Assembly (NCBI GenBank): GCA_025462725.1
Contig: JAOAPE010000002.1
Span: 186,001 to 250,000 of the forward strand
Direction: 5' to 3'
Source: Terriglobales bacterium
GTDB lineage: Bacteria; Acidobacteriota; Terriglobia; Terriglobales; Acidobacteriaceae
DNA: 64,000 nucleotides
A model generated the notes under the pieces. That model worked only from the letters and a program-made list of their open reading frames with translations. It ran no database searches and was not told where the DNA came from. This document shows, piece by piece, positions 1-8,647 of this stretch. Numbering within the stretch: the first letter of the stretch is position 1; the number at the start of each line of letters is the position of its first letter. A program made the position numbers and the translations under genes.

Positions 1-3000
1 GTGTTGTTAAAGGACGGTACTCGCGTTCAGCCCTGGAAAGATACGAATGGTAATACCGCCTCAGATACTAGTGACATGTTGGGACGCAACTTACTCCCGA
101 TGACATACTACGGGTCTAATTACGTTCTGTACTCTTACACAGACGCGACCGGGACTGCCCAGAGTTATCGGATCGACTACGCAACCTTCAATTATCAAAC
201 AGATTTCTGTCACGGCACTGGGATCACATCAACAAACTGTTATGAGGCTAGCGGGCAGCAGCAATTACCAATAAAGCTGACCGGCCCCAATAACCTGGTT
301 TACCAGTTCCATTGGCAAGACAACGGTTCGCTTGATCTTCAAAAGGTAGACCTCCCGACGGGAGGTTCAATCTCCTACACCTATTCGTCAATAAATAAAG
401 TTACTCCGCACGTGATAGGCAATGCGCGACGCGCCGTCTCAACCAGAACAGTCAATGACGGCACGGATCACGTTTGGACCTATTCAGGTGTAGGTATTGA
501 AGTGGGAGATACCAGAATCACTGATCCTCTGTCTAATTACGAAGTGCATACATTTAGCCAGTGGAATGGCCACCTAAGAACAAGTTTCGAGACAATGGTG
601 CGGTACTACGATTCCAGCAACAATCTGCTCAGAACTATTCAGAAGGATTATCTTGCTGAACAAGACCCCACCGGCGGTACTCCGCCAATTAATCTTCGGC
701 AGATACGTCAAACCACCACTTTGGACGGTGGGCTGGTAAGCAAGTCGGAAACTGATTATGAAACTTTTGCTTCTTCTTACATAGGAACCAGCTATACCAC
801 TACACGCTTAAATCCCACTGAAAATCGCGAATACGACTTCGGCCAGGGCGCGGCAGGGGCCATGCTACGTAAGACAGCAAAGACCTACGTCCATAACGCC
901 AATTCGTCCTATCTGGCCGCGAATATCGCGGACAGAGTGCTGAGCAATGCAGTGTCGGATGGCACGTCTACGCTAGTCGCCTGGACAACTTTTGGATATG
1001 ACGACACTGCAATTTCGCCATCGGGCATCACAACTGCCCACGATTCTAGTTACAACACCAGCTACATGACTCGCGGGAATGTTACGAAGGTGAATCGCTG
1101 GCTAAACACCACGGGTGCCTTGTTGACCACCACGAACACCTATGACGATCTAGGAAATCTAAAATCCATTTCTGATCCGCTCGGACACCAAACACAGTTC
1201 TTCTACTCGTCTGCTTTTGCTGGGGCGTATTTGACCCAGACTCAAAATGCTTTGGGACATATCACCTCGGCGAATTACAACTTCTATACAGGGCTGCCGA
1301 TCAGCGCAACTGATGCAAACCAAAACACAACCACCTTCGCCTACGACTACATGTTAAATCGAATTTCAACTACATTTCCCGACACGATGGCGGGTGTGCA
1401 AGGAAATCTGAGCGTCGATTACCATGGGTATTCCTTACCGTTCAAAATCACAACTACTCGACGAGCAAATCCTAATCCGGCAATCGTATCGAACGTCAAC
1501 TTGGACATGCTGGGACGAGCATCCGTTGCGGAGCAGTGTGAGGACGGACCAGCCTGTACTCAAAAGATCAAGTCCGTCAAGACCTACGATGCACTAGGAA
1601 GAATAAGCACAGTATCGAATCCATATCGCAGCACTTCAGATACCACGTACGGCCTTACTACAACAACTTACGATGCACTTGGGCGAGTCGTTTATGTAAT
1701 CAAACCGGACGGTAGCTCTGAGTACAACGAGTATGCAGGTAATTGGCACACCCAATACGATGAATTAAGGAAGCCAAGAAGCTTTAAAACCGACGCACTC
1801 AATCGACTTGCACTTGTGTACGAGCCTGACCCAGCCACTGGCGCATGGGCGTATGGGACGAGTTATGCGTATGACACGCTAAACAATGTGACAACAGTTC
1901 AACAGGACGGCGGTGCGCCTTCCACTGCGCGATGGAGATATTTCAGCTACGATTCTCTTTCGCGACTCCTGAGTGCCAATAACCCCGAAACCGGCACCAT
2001 CAGCTATGCGTACGATGCGGACGGAAATCTAGCCGGCAAGACCGATGCGCGAAATATCACTACGACTTTCGGCTATGACGCTTTGCATCGGCTGAAACAA
2101 AAGACGTATACGGACACGACGCTTCCCGCCTTCTACTACTACGACGAAGTCGCACAAAACATCGGGAGGCTTACTAGTATCGGAACATGGGGTAGTGGTG
2201 GCTGGGCAACAGCCGCAAACTACAGATATGACGCGATGGGTCGTGTGACAACGCAAATCGATTACTGTGTCCCTTTTTCATACTCATGCTATTACTCCAC
2301 GACGGCTGAATACAACCTCGCTGGCGGATTAAACACACTTACCTACCCTAGTGGCCGAAAGATCACAGATAGCTACGATGCGGCTGGGCGGCTCGGCACT
2401 GTGACCTTCACTAGCTTCGGTGCCAGTGCAATCAGCAACTACAATTATTATGTCGCTTCGACTTTTACTCCTGCTGGCAGCGCACAGAATTGGACTCTCG
2501 GCAACACGGTAGGTGAAGCGGCTACCTTGAACAACCGCTTGCAGCCGAACAGCTACGGAATAGCCTATGCGGATGCGACGGGAACTTATGCTTGGATGAA
2601 CCGGAACTATGGCTATTGGAACGGTTCTGACCCTTGTGCAATAAAGCAAAATACTGCTACTTCCAACAACGGAAATATCGTTCTGGTCATCGACAATCTC
2701 AATGCTGGTCGAACCCAAAGTTTTTGTTATGACAACCTGAATCGGATCACCGGAGCCTGGTCCGGCGCGGGAAGTGGATCAGACGCTTGGGGGCAATCAT
2801 TTACGTACGATCCCTGGGGAAACCTCACTCAGCAAACTGCCTGGAAAGGCACTCCTCCAAACTTCTCTGCTGCAGTCAACCCAAATAACAGGCTGGTCGG
2901 TTACGGTTACGATGCAGCCGGGAACATGACGGCCGATTTGGGTCACACCTACATCTACGACGCGGAGAGTCAAATCACCGGCATTGACTCAAACGCAACC

Positions 3001-4605
3001 ACCTACATCTATGACGCAAATGGCGAGCGCGTCCGCAAGACTACTGGCTCGAACTTTACCGAGTACGTCTACTTTGGCGGACAACCGATCGCGGAAAAGA
3101 ACCAGGCCGGCGATTGGTCGGACTACATATTTGCCGGAGGCAAGCGTGTAGCGAAGGCTGACAGTTTTCAAGACCGTCTGCATATTCATGGAATCAACGC
3201 TTGCTCGACAACTTGCTATTCAGGATTTCCGCTCTCCAGTATTCCAGGCGTAGGTGGATACACCATACGCTCTGGCGACAAACTGTACTTAAATCAGTAC
3301 GGTGCTCAAGGTTATGGCGGTATCTATCTGGGATTCAATGACGGAACAAATGCAGCAGGAATGCTGGCAGATCAAGATCAACAAAGTTCCGTCAGCGACG
3401 GTTTTCAGAATGTCTGGCATAAGCGGACGATCAGTCTAGCCCCTGTGATTGGAAAAACGATAAATGGGGTGACTTTTACAAGCTGGACAAGCACCCCAAC
3501 AGGGGGTTGGGATATTTATTTCGAAGATGTCGCGATCATCTCGCTTGATGGTTCCGTACATCCAATCTATTCGCGAGAACCAAGTTCACCATTTGGATCC
3601 CCGTGGGCAACTGCCGGAATTTCGGGACTGGTTTCGGAAGTTCAACACGTACCGGATACGAGTGCATCGGACACGACTGTCTACTATCATGGCGACCATC
3701 TCGGCTCCGCGCGGATGTTGACTTCACCGGCGGGTTGGCCGTTATCGCAGGGAACCTTCCTGCCGTTCGGGTATGAATACAATCTGCAGACGTCAACTAA
3801 TCACTACAAGTTCACGGGCAAGGAACGCGATTCCGAGACACTGAATGACTACTTCGGGGCGAGATACTACAACAGCAGCAGTGGAAGATGGCTGACTCCT
3901 GACTGGAGTGCTTCGCCAGTGCCTGTGCCTTACGCGAACTTGAGCGATCCGCAGTCGTTGAATCTGTATGGATACGTCAGGAATCTACCAATTTCACACA
4001 CTGACGTAGACGGGCATTGCCCTGATGGTATGGACGTCTGCTTCATGCCCAAGTTGGCACAAGACGCAAATTATTTGAAAGGGTATCAAATGGGTGCCGC
4101 AGCGGGGCTAGGTCTTCTTGGGGCGGGAGGAGTGGCTGCTGGATTTTCTGAATTAGGCCCCCTTGCAACGGGACTCTATGCAGCCTTCCTTGGCACTTCG
4201 CATGTGACTACGCCCATTGTTGTGGACACTCTAGAGGGGCTTGTGCCAGGTCGCTCGGGAACACTGACAATATCCAGCACGACGAGTCTTACGGCAAATG
4301 AGATCAGGACCGGTGTTAAATTCGCCTCACAGAGTGGCAAGGCCTTAGTCCAGAGTGAGCATGTGGGGGCCGAGTTCGTAGATGCTGCGGGCAAAACCTA
4401 CGACGCCATGGGAGGTGGGAAGGCTTTTGAACACTTCAAGGACGGAAGCCAGTTTTTCAATTCGATTCTCCATCACGTAAACAAATCAGTAGATCAAGTA
4501 GTAATTGACCTCGCAGGAGCGTCAAAACAACAGATTGGTGCAGTTAAAGACTTCGTCAAGACGCTAACCAAAGAGCAACAAGCTAAAGTTGTATATGTCA
4601 ATTGA
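1..4605 (+). CDS. RHS/YD-repeat polymorphic toxin with CdiA-type tRNase-like tip (5' partial)
   Basis: A 1534-residue reading frame open to the left edge. It begins mid-protein (GTG at base 1 is just the first in-frame codon), so the N-terminal delivery region is missing. Many YD repeats (YDALGR, YDAAGR and similar) form the shell. A beta-rich insertion of about 130 residues (roughly 1060-1200) interrupts them and resembles a carbohydrate-binding sandwich. The RHS core follows at about residues 1227-1339 (GDHLGSAR, FTGKERD, GARYY, LNLYGYV, DVDGH). The variable tip after residue 1340 has a hydrophobic glycine-rich stretch and ends in GKTYDAMGGG...SILHHVNKS...VVIDLAGAS, which resembles the BECR-fold CdiA C-terminal tRNases. 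RHS proteins are known to encapsulate and deliver such tips into rival cells; the nuclease activity here is inferred from motif likeness. A small gene follows 36 bases later, as expected for an immunity gene. Confidence 0.88.
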   Translation: MLLKDGTRVQPWKDTNGNTASDTSDMLGRNLLPMTYYGSNYVLYSYTDATGTAQSYRIDYATFNYQTDFCHGTGITSTNCYEASGQQQLPIKLTGPNNLVYQFHWQDNGSLDLQKVDLPTGGSISYTYSSINKVTPHVIGNARRAVSTRTVNDGTDHVWTYSGVGIEVGDTRITDPLSNYEVHTFSQWNGHLRTSFETMVRYYDSSNNLLRTIQKDYLAEQDPTGGTPPINLRQIRQTTTLDGGLVSKSETDYETFASSYIGTSYTTTRLNPTENREYDFGQGAAGAMLRKTAKTYVHNANSSYLAANIADRVLSNAVSDGTSTLVAWTTFGYDDTAISPSGITTAHDSSYNTSYMTRGNVTKVNRWLNTTGALLTTTNTYDDLGNLKSISDPLGHQTQFFYSSAFAGAYLTQTQNALGHITSANYNFYTGLPISATDANQNTTTFAYDYMLNRISTTFPDTMAGVQGNLSVDYHGYSLPFKITTTRRANPNPAIVSNVNLDMLGRASVAEQCEDGPACTQKIKSVKTYDALGRISTVSNPYRSTSDTTYGLTTTTYDALGRVVYVIKPDGSSEYNEYAGNWHTQYDELRKPRSFKTDALNRLALVYEPDPATGAWAYGTSYAYDTLNNVTTVQQDGGAPSTARWRYFSYDSLSRLLSANNPETGTISYAYDADGNLAGKTDARNITTTFGYDALHRLKQKTYTDTTLPAFYYYDEVAQNIGRLTSIGTWGSGGWATAANYRYDAMGRVTTQIDYCVPFSYSCYYSTTAEYNLAGGLNTLTYPSGRKITDSYDAAGRLGTVTFTSFGASAISNYNYYVASTFTPAGSAQNWTLGNTVGEAATLNNRLQPNSYGIAYADATGTYAWMNRNYGYWNGSDPCAIKQNTATSNNGNIVLVIDNLNAGRTQSFCYDNLNRITGAWSGAGSGSDAWGQSFTYDPWGNLTQQTAWKGTPPNFSAAVNPNNRLVGYGYDAAGNMTADLGHTYIYDAESQITGIDSNATTYIYDANGERVRKTTGSNFTEYVYFGGQPIAEKNQAGDWSDYIFAGGKRVAKADSFQDRLHIHGINACSTTCYSGFPLSSIPGVGGYTIRSGDKLYLNQYGAQGYGGIYLGFNDGTNAAGMLADQDQQSSVSDGFQNVWHKRTISLAPVIGKTINGVTFTSWTSTPTGGWDIYFEDVAIISLDGSVHPIYSREPSSPFGSPWATAGISGLVSEVQHVPDTSASDTTVYYHGDHLGSARMLTSPAGWPLSQGTFLPFGYEYNLQTSTNHYKFTGKERDSETLNDYFGARYYNSSSGRWLTPDWSASPVPVPYANLSDPQSLNLYGYVRNLPISHTDVDGHCPDGMDVCFMPKLAQDANYLKGYQMGAAAGLGLLGAGGVAAGFSELGPLATGLYAAFLGTSHVTTPIVVDTLEGLVPGRSGTLTISSTTSLTANEIRTGVKFASQSGKALVQSEHVGAEFVDAAGKTYDAMGGGKAFEHFKDGSQFFNSILHHVNKSVDQVVIDLAGASKQQIGAVKDFVKTLTKEQQAKVVYVN

Positions 4606-4641
4606 TTGACTTTTAGTGAGTTGCCTTGTGGAGGAAAAACT

Positions 4642-5019
4642 ATGGGCACGAGTTTTGTAAAATTTAAGGGATTTGGCTATTGGAGCCGGGATGCGGCACT
4701 TGATAAGTGGCTGGTTACGCTCTTGGAGGACATGCGAAGCCTACAAACACTGGAGCCATGGCAAGAAGCATTAATGAATCATTGGCGGGCCCAGGTTGGT
4801 ATCGATGCCGGCTGCATGTCTCTTGGCCTTGATGAGTTTCTGACCGACTCGAACAAGGAGTTGTTTGTATTATCGCTATCGAAACAGGCTATCAGTCGCA
4901 CGGAATCATTAGTCAGGCGTACTGGTGAACTCTTCATTGATCTTCTCGAAGGGAAACTACGAACCAACGATGCTAGTCCAATCGACTACCTCGATCCACC
5001 TCGTGCCAAGTCATCGTAA
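4642..5019 (+). CDS. Putative immunity protein of the RHS toxin
   Basis: A 125-residue acidic, mostly helical protein without a family I recognise. The ATG at 4642 is preceded by GGAGG (4630-4634) at good spacing; the frame stays open upstream to 4606 but without a better site. It lies 36 bases behind the RHS tip on the same strand, has no signal peptide or membrane segment, and is the size of a cytosolic immunity protein. The assignment rests on position only: in polymorphic toxin loci the gene directly after the toxin tip normally encodes the inhibitor. A degenerate region begins right after its stop, which fits a locus where tip/immunity pairs are exchanged. Confidence 0.65.
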   Translation: MGTSFVKFKGFGYWSRDAALDKWLVTLLEDMRSLQTLEPWQEALMNHWRAQVGIDAGCMSLGLDEFLTDSNKELFVLSLSKQAISRTESLVRRTGELFIDLLEGKLRTNDASPIDYLDPPRAKSS

Positions 5020-5028
5020 GGTGAGTCT

Positions 5029-6042
5029 TCCAAAGCATTCTCGCTATAGCGGTTGCGGGGAGCCGCCGTGGTGGGTCGCTGCAAAAGGTTCTGCTTTTCA
5101 CTCCGCCAGTACACGACGAGACCCTCGTGCCAGTTGCAGAGTAATTGGGATGTTAGGATGGCCGATCTCCCAGACTTTACTGGTGATACCTTTCTTCTCT
5201 ATAGCTTCTCGCAAAATCCGCTGCATAGGTGTGAGCCGACTGCGACCGCACTCGGCTTCGATGAAAGTAATTCTCTTGATTAAACGATCCAGTGTCAGCC
5301 CATCAAAAGAGCACGTGGTCCACTGGAGCAGAGATGCAGCGCATATCGCGGGGATCATAGGCAAAGGTTCTAAATCAGGGAGATAGTGTTCCATCATCTA
5401 CCCGGATTTTGTACAGTCCTGTCATGGACTGCAGGAAGTCGCTGGTATGAGTACTCCCCTGCTTGATACACCGTAAGCCGCCAGCAAAACTCCATCTGAC
5501 TAATGCTTGGGTAGGCCTTCGTATGTGAATGTGAGAGTCTTGGTTTTCGTCTCAGGTGAGAAGCTGGGTAGTTGCTTACCATTAAAGGAAAGCTCTAATG
5601 CGACGCATTGCCGAGCTTCAATACCATCTCCCTGCTGGCATGAAACGATCTTATGGAGTTGTCCACCATCTCACCTTCCCAAATCAGCGATGGTTCCCCT
5701 TGGGAAAGCATGCTTCCGAAGAGCGGGTGCCGGGGGGGCTCCGGCATCTTCATTTCTGAAGCAGCAACGGCCGGGCTTAGCGGGGCTTCTTCCTTTTTCT
5801 TGGAAACCGGGAAGCAGGAGGTTCATCCATCCACATTGCTACCCAAAGGGCGGAAGACATTACGACGACGTAGAGTACATAACCCATGCCTTACCTCCAA
5901 TGCAGATGAAAGATAGTCCCGCTCTGGCCTGAAGTCAAAAACTTCTAGGCGACCCAGAGCCGCCAGCGGTTCCCCTTTGGAAAGCATTCTTCCGAATAGG
6001 GTGGTGCCAGAGAGCCGCCCGGTCGTCACCGCAAAAAGGTGT
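5029..6042 (+). repeat. Three degenerate dispersed direct repeats
   Basis: Copies lie at about 5029-5089, 5686-5770 and 5961-6042. The second and third share the run TTCCCC, TGGAAAGCAT, CTTCCGAA with few changes. The first and third share CCAAAGCATTCT or GGAAAGCATTCT, then GAGCCGCC and CGCTGCAAAAGG or TCACCGCAAAAAGG. Spacing between copies is irregular, so this is not an array. Aligned by eye only. Confidence 0.45.
5098..5397 (-). CDS. Possible small hypothetical protein
   Basis: A 99-residue frame starting with two adjacent ATG codons (MMEHYLPDLEPLP...). Its residue mix looks more protein-like than the overlapping plus-strand frames. The middle (FIEAECGRSRLTPMQRILREAIEKKG) is loosely reminiscent of the start of VSR/DUF559-type endonuclease domains, which often read SPIE/SPMER...ALREAG, but the frame stops before any catalytic motif, so it would be a truncated remnant. 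There is no strong Shine-Dalgarno site. Function unknown; it may be non-coding. Confidence 0.25.
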   Translation of the reverse strand: MMEHYLPDLEPLPMIPAICAASLLQWTTCSFDGLTLDRLIKRITFIEAECGRSRLTPMQRILREAIEKKGITSKVWEIGHPNIPITLQLARGSRRVLAE

Positions 6043-6210
6043 CGGCCAGGCCCTAAAAGCCCCCTTTCTTCGCAATTTCTGATCCTCTACCTGATCCAAC
6101 GCATGATCCTGTATGCGATCTCCCCCCTGATCCCCACTGCATGTTTATTGGGCGTTGCGTATGCGATACCGATGTAGAAAAGGGCATCTAGAGAATCTTT
6201 CGCTTTTTCT

Positions 6211-6239
6211 TTGCCCAAGACAAGTCGTGAGCTTACAAT
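6211..6239 (+). promoter_or_regulatory. Candidate sigma-70 promoter of the TcmP cassette
   Basis: TTGCCC at 6211-6216 and TACAAT at 6234-6239 are separated by 17 bases. The element sits 27 bases upstream of the first cassette gene at 6267, which has an AGAAGGA ribosome site at about 6249-6255. It suggests that the three genes to 8140 are transcribed on their own, independently of the toxin locus. Confidence 0.5.
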
Positions 6240-6266
6240 TATTGAGAGAAGAAGGATAGGCGATCC

Positions 6267-7124
6267 ATGGCAGGTCACCAAATTGCTGCTGCAAAACCTG
6301 TAAAGCTGGATGAGATTGGGGACTGGTCTGTCCTCAAGTTAGAGATACTAAAAAAATACGCCAGCGCATACTCCGCAATTCTTCACGGGCAACACCGGTT
6401 TCATCACATGTACATCGACGGCTTCGCAGGTGCAGGCCATCACATCATCAAGAAGACGCGGGAACTCGTAGCCGGTAGTCCGCTGAATGCGCTTCATATC
6501 GAACCACCGTTCAAAGAACTACATCTGATCGACTTAGATTCGGCGAAGGTTTCGGAACTTAACAGGCTCACACAACAAATGAGCCATGTGACCGTTTACG
6601 GCGGGGATGCGAACAAGATTCTTCTCTCGGAGGTTTTCCCCAAAGTTAAGTATGAGGATTACAGACGTGCTCTTTGCATTCTTGATCCGTATGGCATGCA
6701 ACTTGATTGGAGAGTTCTCGCTGCCGCCGCAAAGAGCCAAACCATCGAAATCTTCCTCAACTTCCCCATCATGGACATGAATCGAAATGTCCTACTGTGG
6801 AACGGTGACAACGCCGACCCAAACGACATCGCTAGGATGACAGCGATTTGGGGTGACGATAGCTGGCGACAAGCTTGCTATGTGGAAACGCGGGACCTGT
6901 TCGGCGGAGTAGGATATGAAAAACAAGCTAACAGCCAAGTGGCAGAAGCATTTCGGCAACGCCTGATCAAGGTTGCCGGGTTCAAGCATGTCCCCCAGCC
7001 GGTTGCGATGCGGAACAAGAACCGAGCCATCGTTTACTATTTGTTCTTCGCGGCACAGCGTCCGGTAGCAGGAAGCATCGTCAAACAGATTTTTGATGGG
7101 TATCGGAACAAAGGACTGCTGTAA
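6267..7124 (+). CDS. tcmP: Three-Cys-motif partner protein TcmP
   Basis: A 285-residue protein matching the TcmP family, found next to Gp37/Gp68-type three-Cys proteins in mobile regions. Visible motifs follow the order of a class I Rossmann methyltransferase: DGFAGAG at 51-57, an acidic LIDLD at 87-91, GDAN at 113-116 and LDPYG at 139-143. A SAM-dependent role is therefore plausible but unproven. ATG at 6267 has AGAAGGA upstream. Its stop directly abuts the next ATG (7124/7125), and the third gene overlaps the second by four bases, so the three form one translationally coupled unit. Members are often found in islands with defence genes; the biochemical role is unknown. Confidence 0.85.
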   Translation: MAGHQIAAAKPVKLDEIGDWSVLKLEILKKYASAYSAILHGQHRFHHMYIDGFAGAGHHIIKKTRELVAGSPLNALHIEPPFKELHLIDLDSAKVSELNRLTQQMSHVTVYGGDANKILLSEVFPKVKYEDYRRALCILDPYGMQLDWRVLAAAAKSQTIEIFLNFPIMDMNRNVLLWNGDNADPNDIARMTAIWGDDSWRQACYVETRDLFGGVGYEKQANSQVAEAFRQRLIKVAGFKHVPQPVAMRNKNRAIVYYLFFAAQRPVAGSIVKQIFDGYRNKGLL

Positions 7125-7859
7125 ATGTCGGATCGCTCGGCAATTGAGTGGACAGATGCTACGTGGAACCCGGTGCGTGGCTGCACGAAGATCAGTCCCG
7201 GCTGCAAGCACTGCTATGCTCAAACCTTTGCTGAACGCTTTCGCGGAGTGCCGAATCACCCGTACGAACAGGGGTTCGATCTCCGGCTCGTCCCCGAAAA
7301 GATTGACGAGCCGTTTAAGTGGCGAACACCTCGCCGCATATTCGTAAACTCGATGAGCGACCTCTTTCACACTAAAGTCCCAGACGACTACATTGCTGAA
7401 GTGGTAGATGTGATGCTCAGGGCGGACTGGCACACCTATCAGGTTCTGACTAAACGCGCATCGCGGATGAGCGAGTTACTAAATGATCGCCTGAAAAAGG
7501 CTGCTGCTAAGCCACACATCTGGTGGGGGGTGAGCGTCGAGAACAAGAAGCACGGGCTGCCACGGATTGACTTCCTGCGATCTGCTAGAGCTAAGATGCG
7601 GTTTCTGTCGATTGAACCGCTGCTTGAAGATTTGGGCAAACTTAATCTGCGCGGAATCCACTGGGCAATTGTCGGAGGCGAGAGCGGCCCAGGTGCGCGT
7701 CCCATGCGACCTGAGTGGGTCACCTCGATTCGTCACCAGTGTCAGGCTCAAAATGTGCCGTTCTTCTTCAAGCAGTGGGGCGGCGTCCGCAAGGCAAAGG
7801 CAGGACGGCTGCTCGAAGGGCGCACTTACGACGAGATGCCTTTTATAGTCGGCACATGA
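7125..7859 (+). CDS. Gp37/Gp68 (DUF5131) three-Cys-motif protein
   Basis: A 244-residue member of the phage Gp37/Gp68 family (DUF5131). The N-terminus EWTDATWNPVRGC is followed by the cysteine motif C20-x6-C27-x2-C30 with Y31, similar to a radical-SAM cluster loop. Further family blocks are FVNSMSDLFH, VLTKR, WWGVSVEN, FLSIEPLLE and VGGESGPGARPM near the C-terminus, and FFFKQWGG at the end. Length is normal for the family. It starts immediately after the TcmP stop and overlaps the next gene at ATGA (7856-7859). An iron-sulphur radical SAM-like activity acting together with TcmP is the family hypothesis; the substrate is unknown. Confidence 0.88.
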   Translation: MSDRSAIEWTDATWNPVRGCTKISPGCKHCYAQTFAERFRGVPNHPYEQGFDLRLVPEKIDEPFKWRTPRRIFVNSMSDLFHTKVPDDYIAEVVDVMLRADWHTYQVLTKRASRMSELLNDRLKKAAAKPHIWWGVSVENKKHGLPRIDFLRSARAKMRFLSIEPLLEDLGKLNLRGIHWAIVGGESGPGARPMRPEWVTSIRHQCQAQNVPFFFKQWGGVRKAKAGRLLEGRTYDEMPFIVGT

Positions 7860-8140
7860 TCACCATCGCTCACCTCACCAACTCTTCGCTATCTCCCATG
7901 GGAGATGCACTCGTGCGCCGAGGCTTCGCAGTGCATGAAGCCGTCAGCATTTCTGAAATCACTTACCTCTGCGAACACTACTCTATCGACGTTGTGATCA
8001 TTGCTCACGGCGTGGAGACCCTCGGTCACATTCAGGGCAAACAAATCACCCTGCACTTGAAGGCACAAGCGACAGTTGCGGATGTTGTATGGGAGCTAAC
8101 GAACCTGTTTCCCGGCAGGATCAGCATGACAGTACAGTGA
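7856..8140 (+). CDS. Small receiver-like protein in the TcmP cassette
   Basis: A 94-residue protein starting at the ATG that overlaps the previous stop (ATGA at 7856-7859). The layout is that of a shortened response-regulator fold: an N-terminal strand MITIAHL, a helix, then YSIDVVIIAHG, where a receiver domain would carry its phospho-acceptor strand, and QITLHLKAQATVADVVWEL near the end. The expected aspartate is replaced by histidine (IIAHG), so it is unlikely to be phosphorylated in the normal way. It may be a regulator or structural partner of the two preceding proteins; that role is inferred from coupling only. Confidence 0.65.
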   Translation: MITIAHLTNSSLSPMGDALVRRGFAVHEAVSISEITYLCEHYSIDVVIIAHGVETLGHIQGKQITLHLKAQATVADVVWELTNLFPGRISMTVQ

Positions 8141-8254
8141 GCGGTCACCCCAACCACGCCCCCACGTGGCTGAGGCTGGCCCCCACCCTGAGAGTGTGCG
8201 GCGAAAATCGACGCCACACAATTACATGCCTCCGTCTTCCCTGCACTCACTTCC

Positions 8255-8416
8255 TTAGTCGCCCATTGTGGCATCGCTGGCATTGGGCGTGTCATGCACC
8301 AACTGATCCAACTTCACCACGATCTCTGAGTGCGGCACGACTTCTTGGCGGGTAATCGCTCCTTCTTGTTGCAGGCTTTCCGGCATATCCTTCAGGTACT
8401 CATCTATAAGATTCAT
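8255..8416 (-). CDS. Small hypothetical protein, 53 residues
   Basis: A short gene on the minus strand: ATG at 8416, stop TAA at 8255, with a GGAGGA ribosome site (8423-8428 on the complement) six bases upstream. The product starts MNLIDEYLKDMPESL and is acidic and helical, without cysteines or membrane segments. It faces the TcmP cassette convergently. The clean Shine-Dalgarno site and spacing are the main support. No family recognised. Confidence 0.5.
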   Translation of the reverse strand: MNLIDEYLKDMPESLQQEGAITRQEVVPHSEIVVKLDQLVHDTPNASDATMGD

Positions 8417-8647
8417 ATTGAATCCTCCTATATATAAGGAACCCGTATTGGTTAAATGCGCAGACTGGTGATACCACTGATACCTTTTTTGGTGATAACG
8501 TGGTCAATTAGAGATACTGTGGAAACTAACTCGGAAGATTTAGATTAGCGGAAAGGCTTGTAAACACGGGCGATTCTTGCTAAATACCGCGTGATCAAAA
8601 ACTTACGATTTTTGCCCCAATAGAATCCCTCTCTCTCCGCCATAAAT

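Larger units (their letters stand above)
5020..6210. other. Decayed accessory stretch without a convincing gene
   Basis: No frame in this 1.2-kb stretch has consistent coding character, apart from one possible small gene on the minus strand (5098-5397). The stretch holds three degenerate copies of one sequence (about 5029-5089, 5686-5770 and 5961-6042), sharing a core like AAAGCATTCTTCCGAATAG followed by GAGCCGCC or GGCTCCGG and a GCAAAAGG-like end. It sits between the toxin/immunity pair and a mobile-looking cassette, where RHS loci often carry displaced or decaying tips. I could not identify a protein origin for the repeats. Confidence 0.5.

Noticed and set aside
1-3. GTG at base 1 as the true start of the RHS gene
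   Set aside because: The protein begins mid-way in an RHS-type region without signal or N-terminal domain; the gene is cut by the window edge.
5020-6210. Integron attC sites or a CRISPR-like array
   Set aside because: Only three degenerate copies with irregular spacing; no core GTTRRRY/RYYYAAC pair and no equal spacers.
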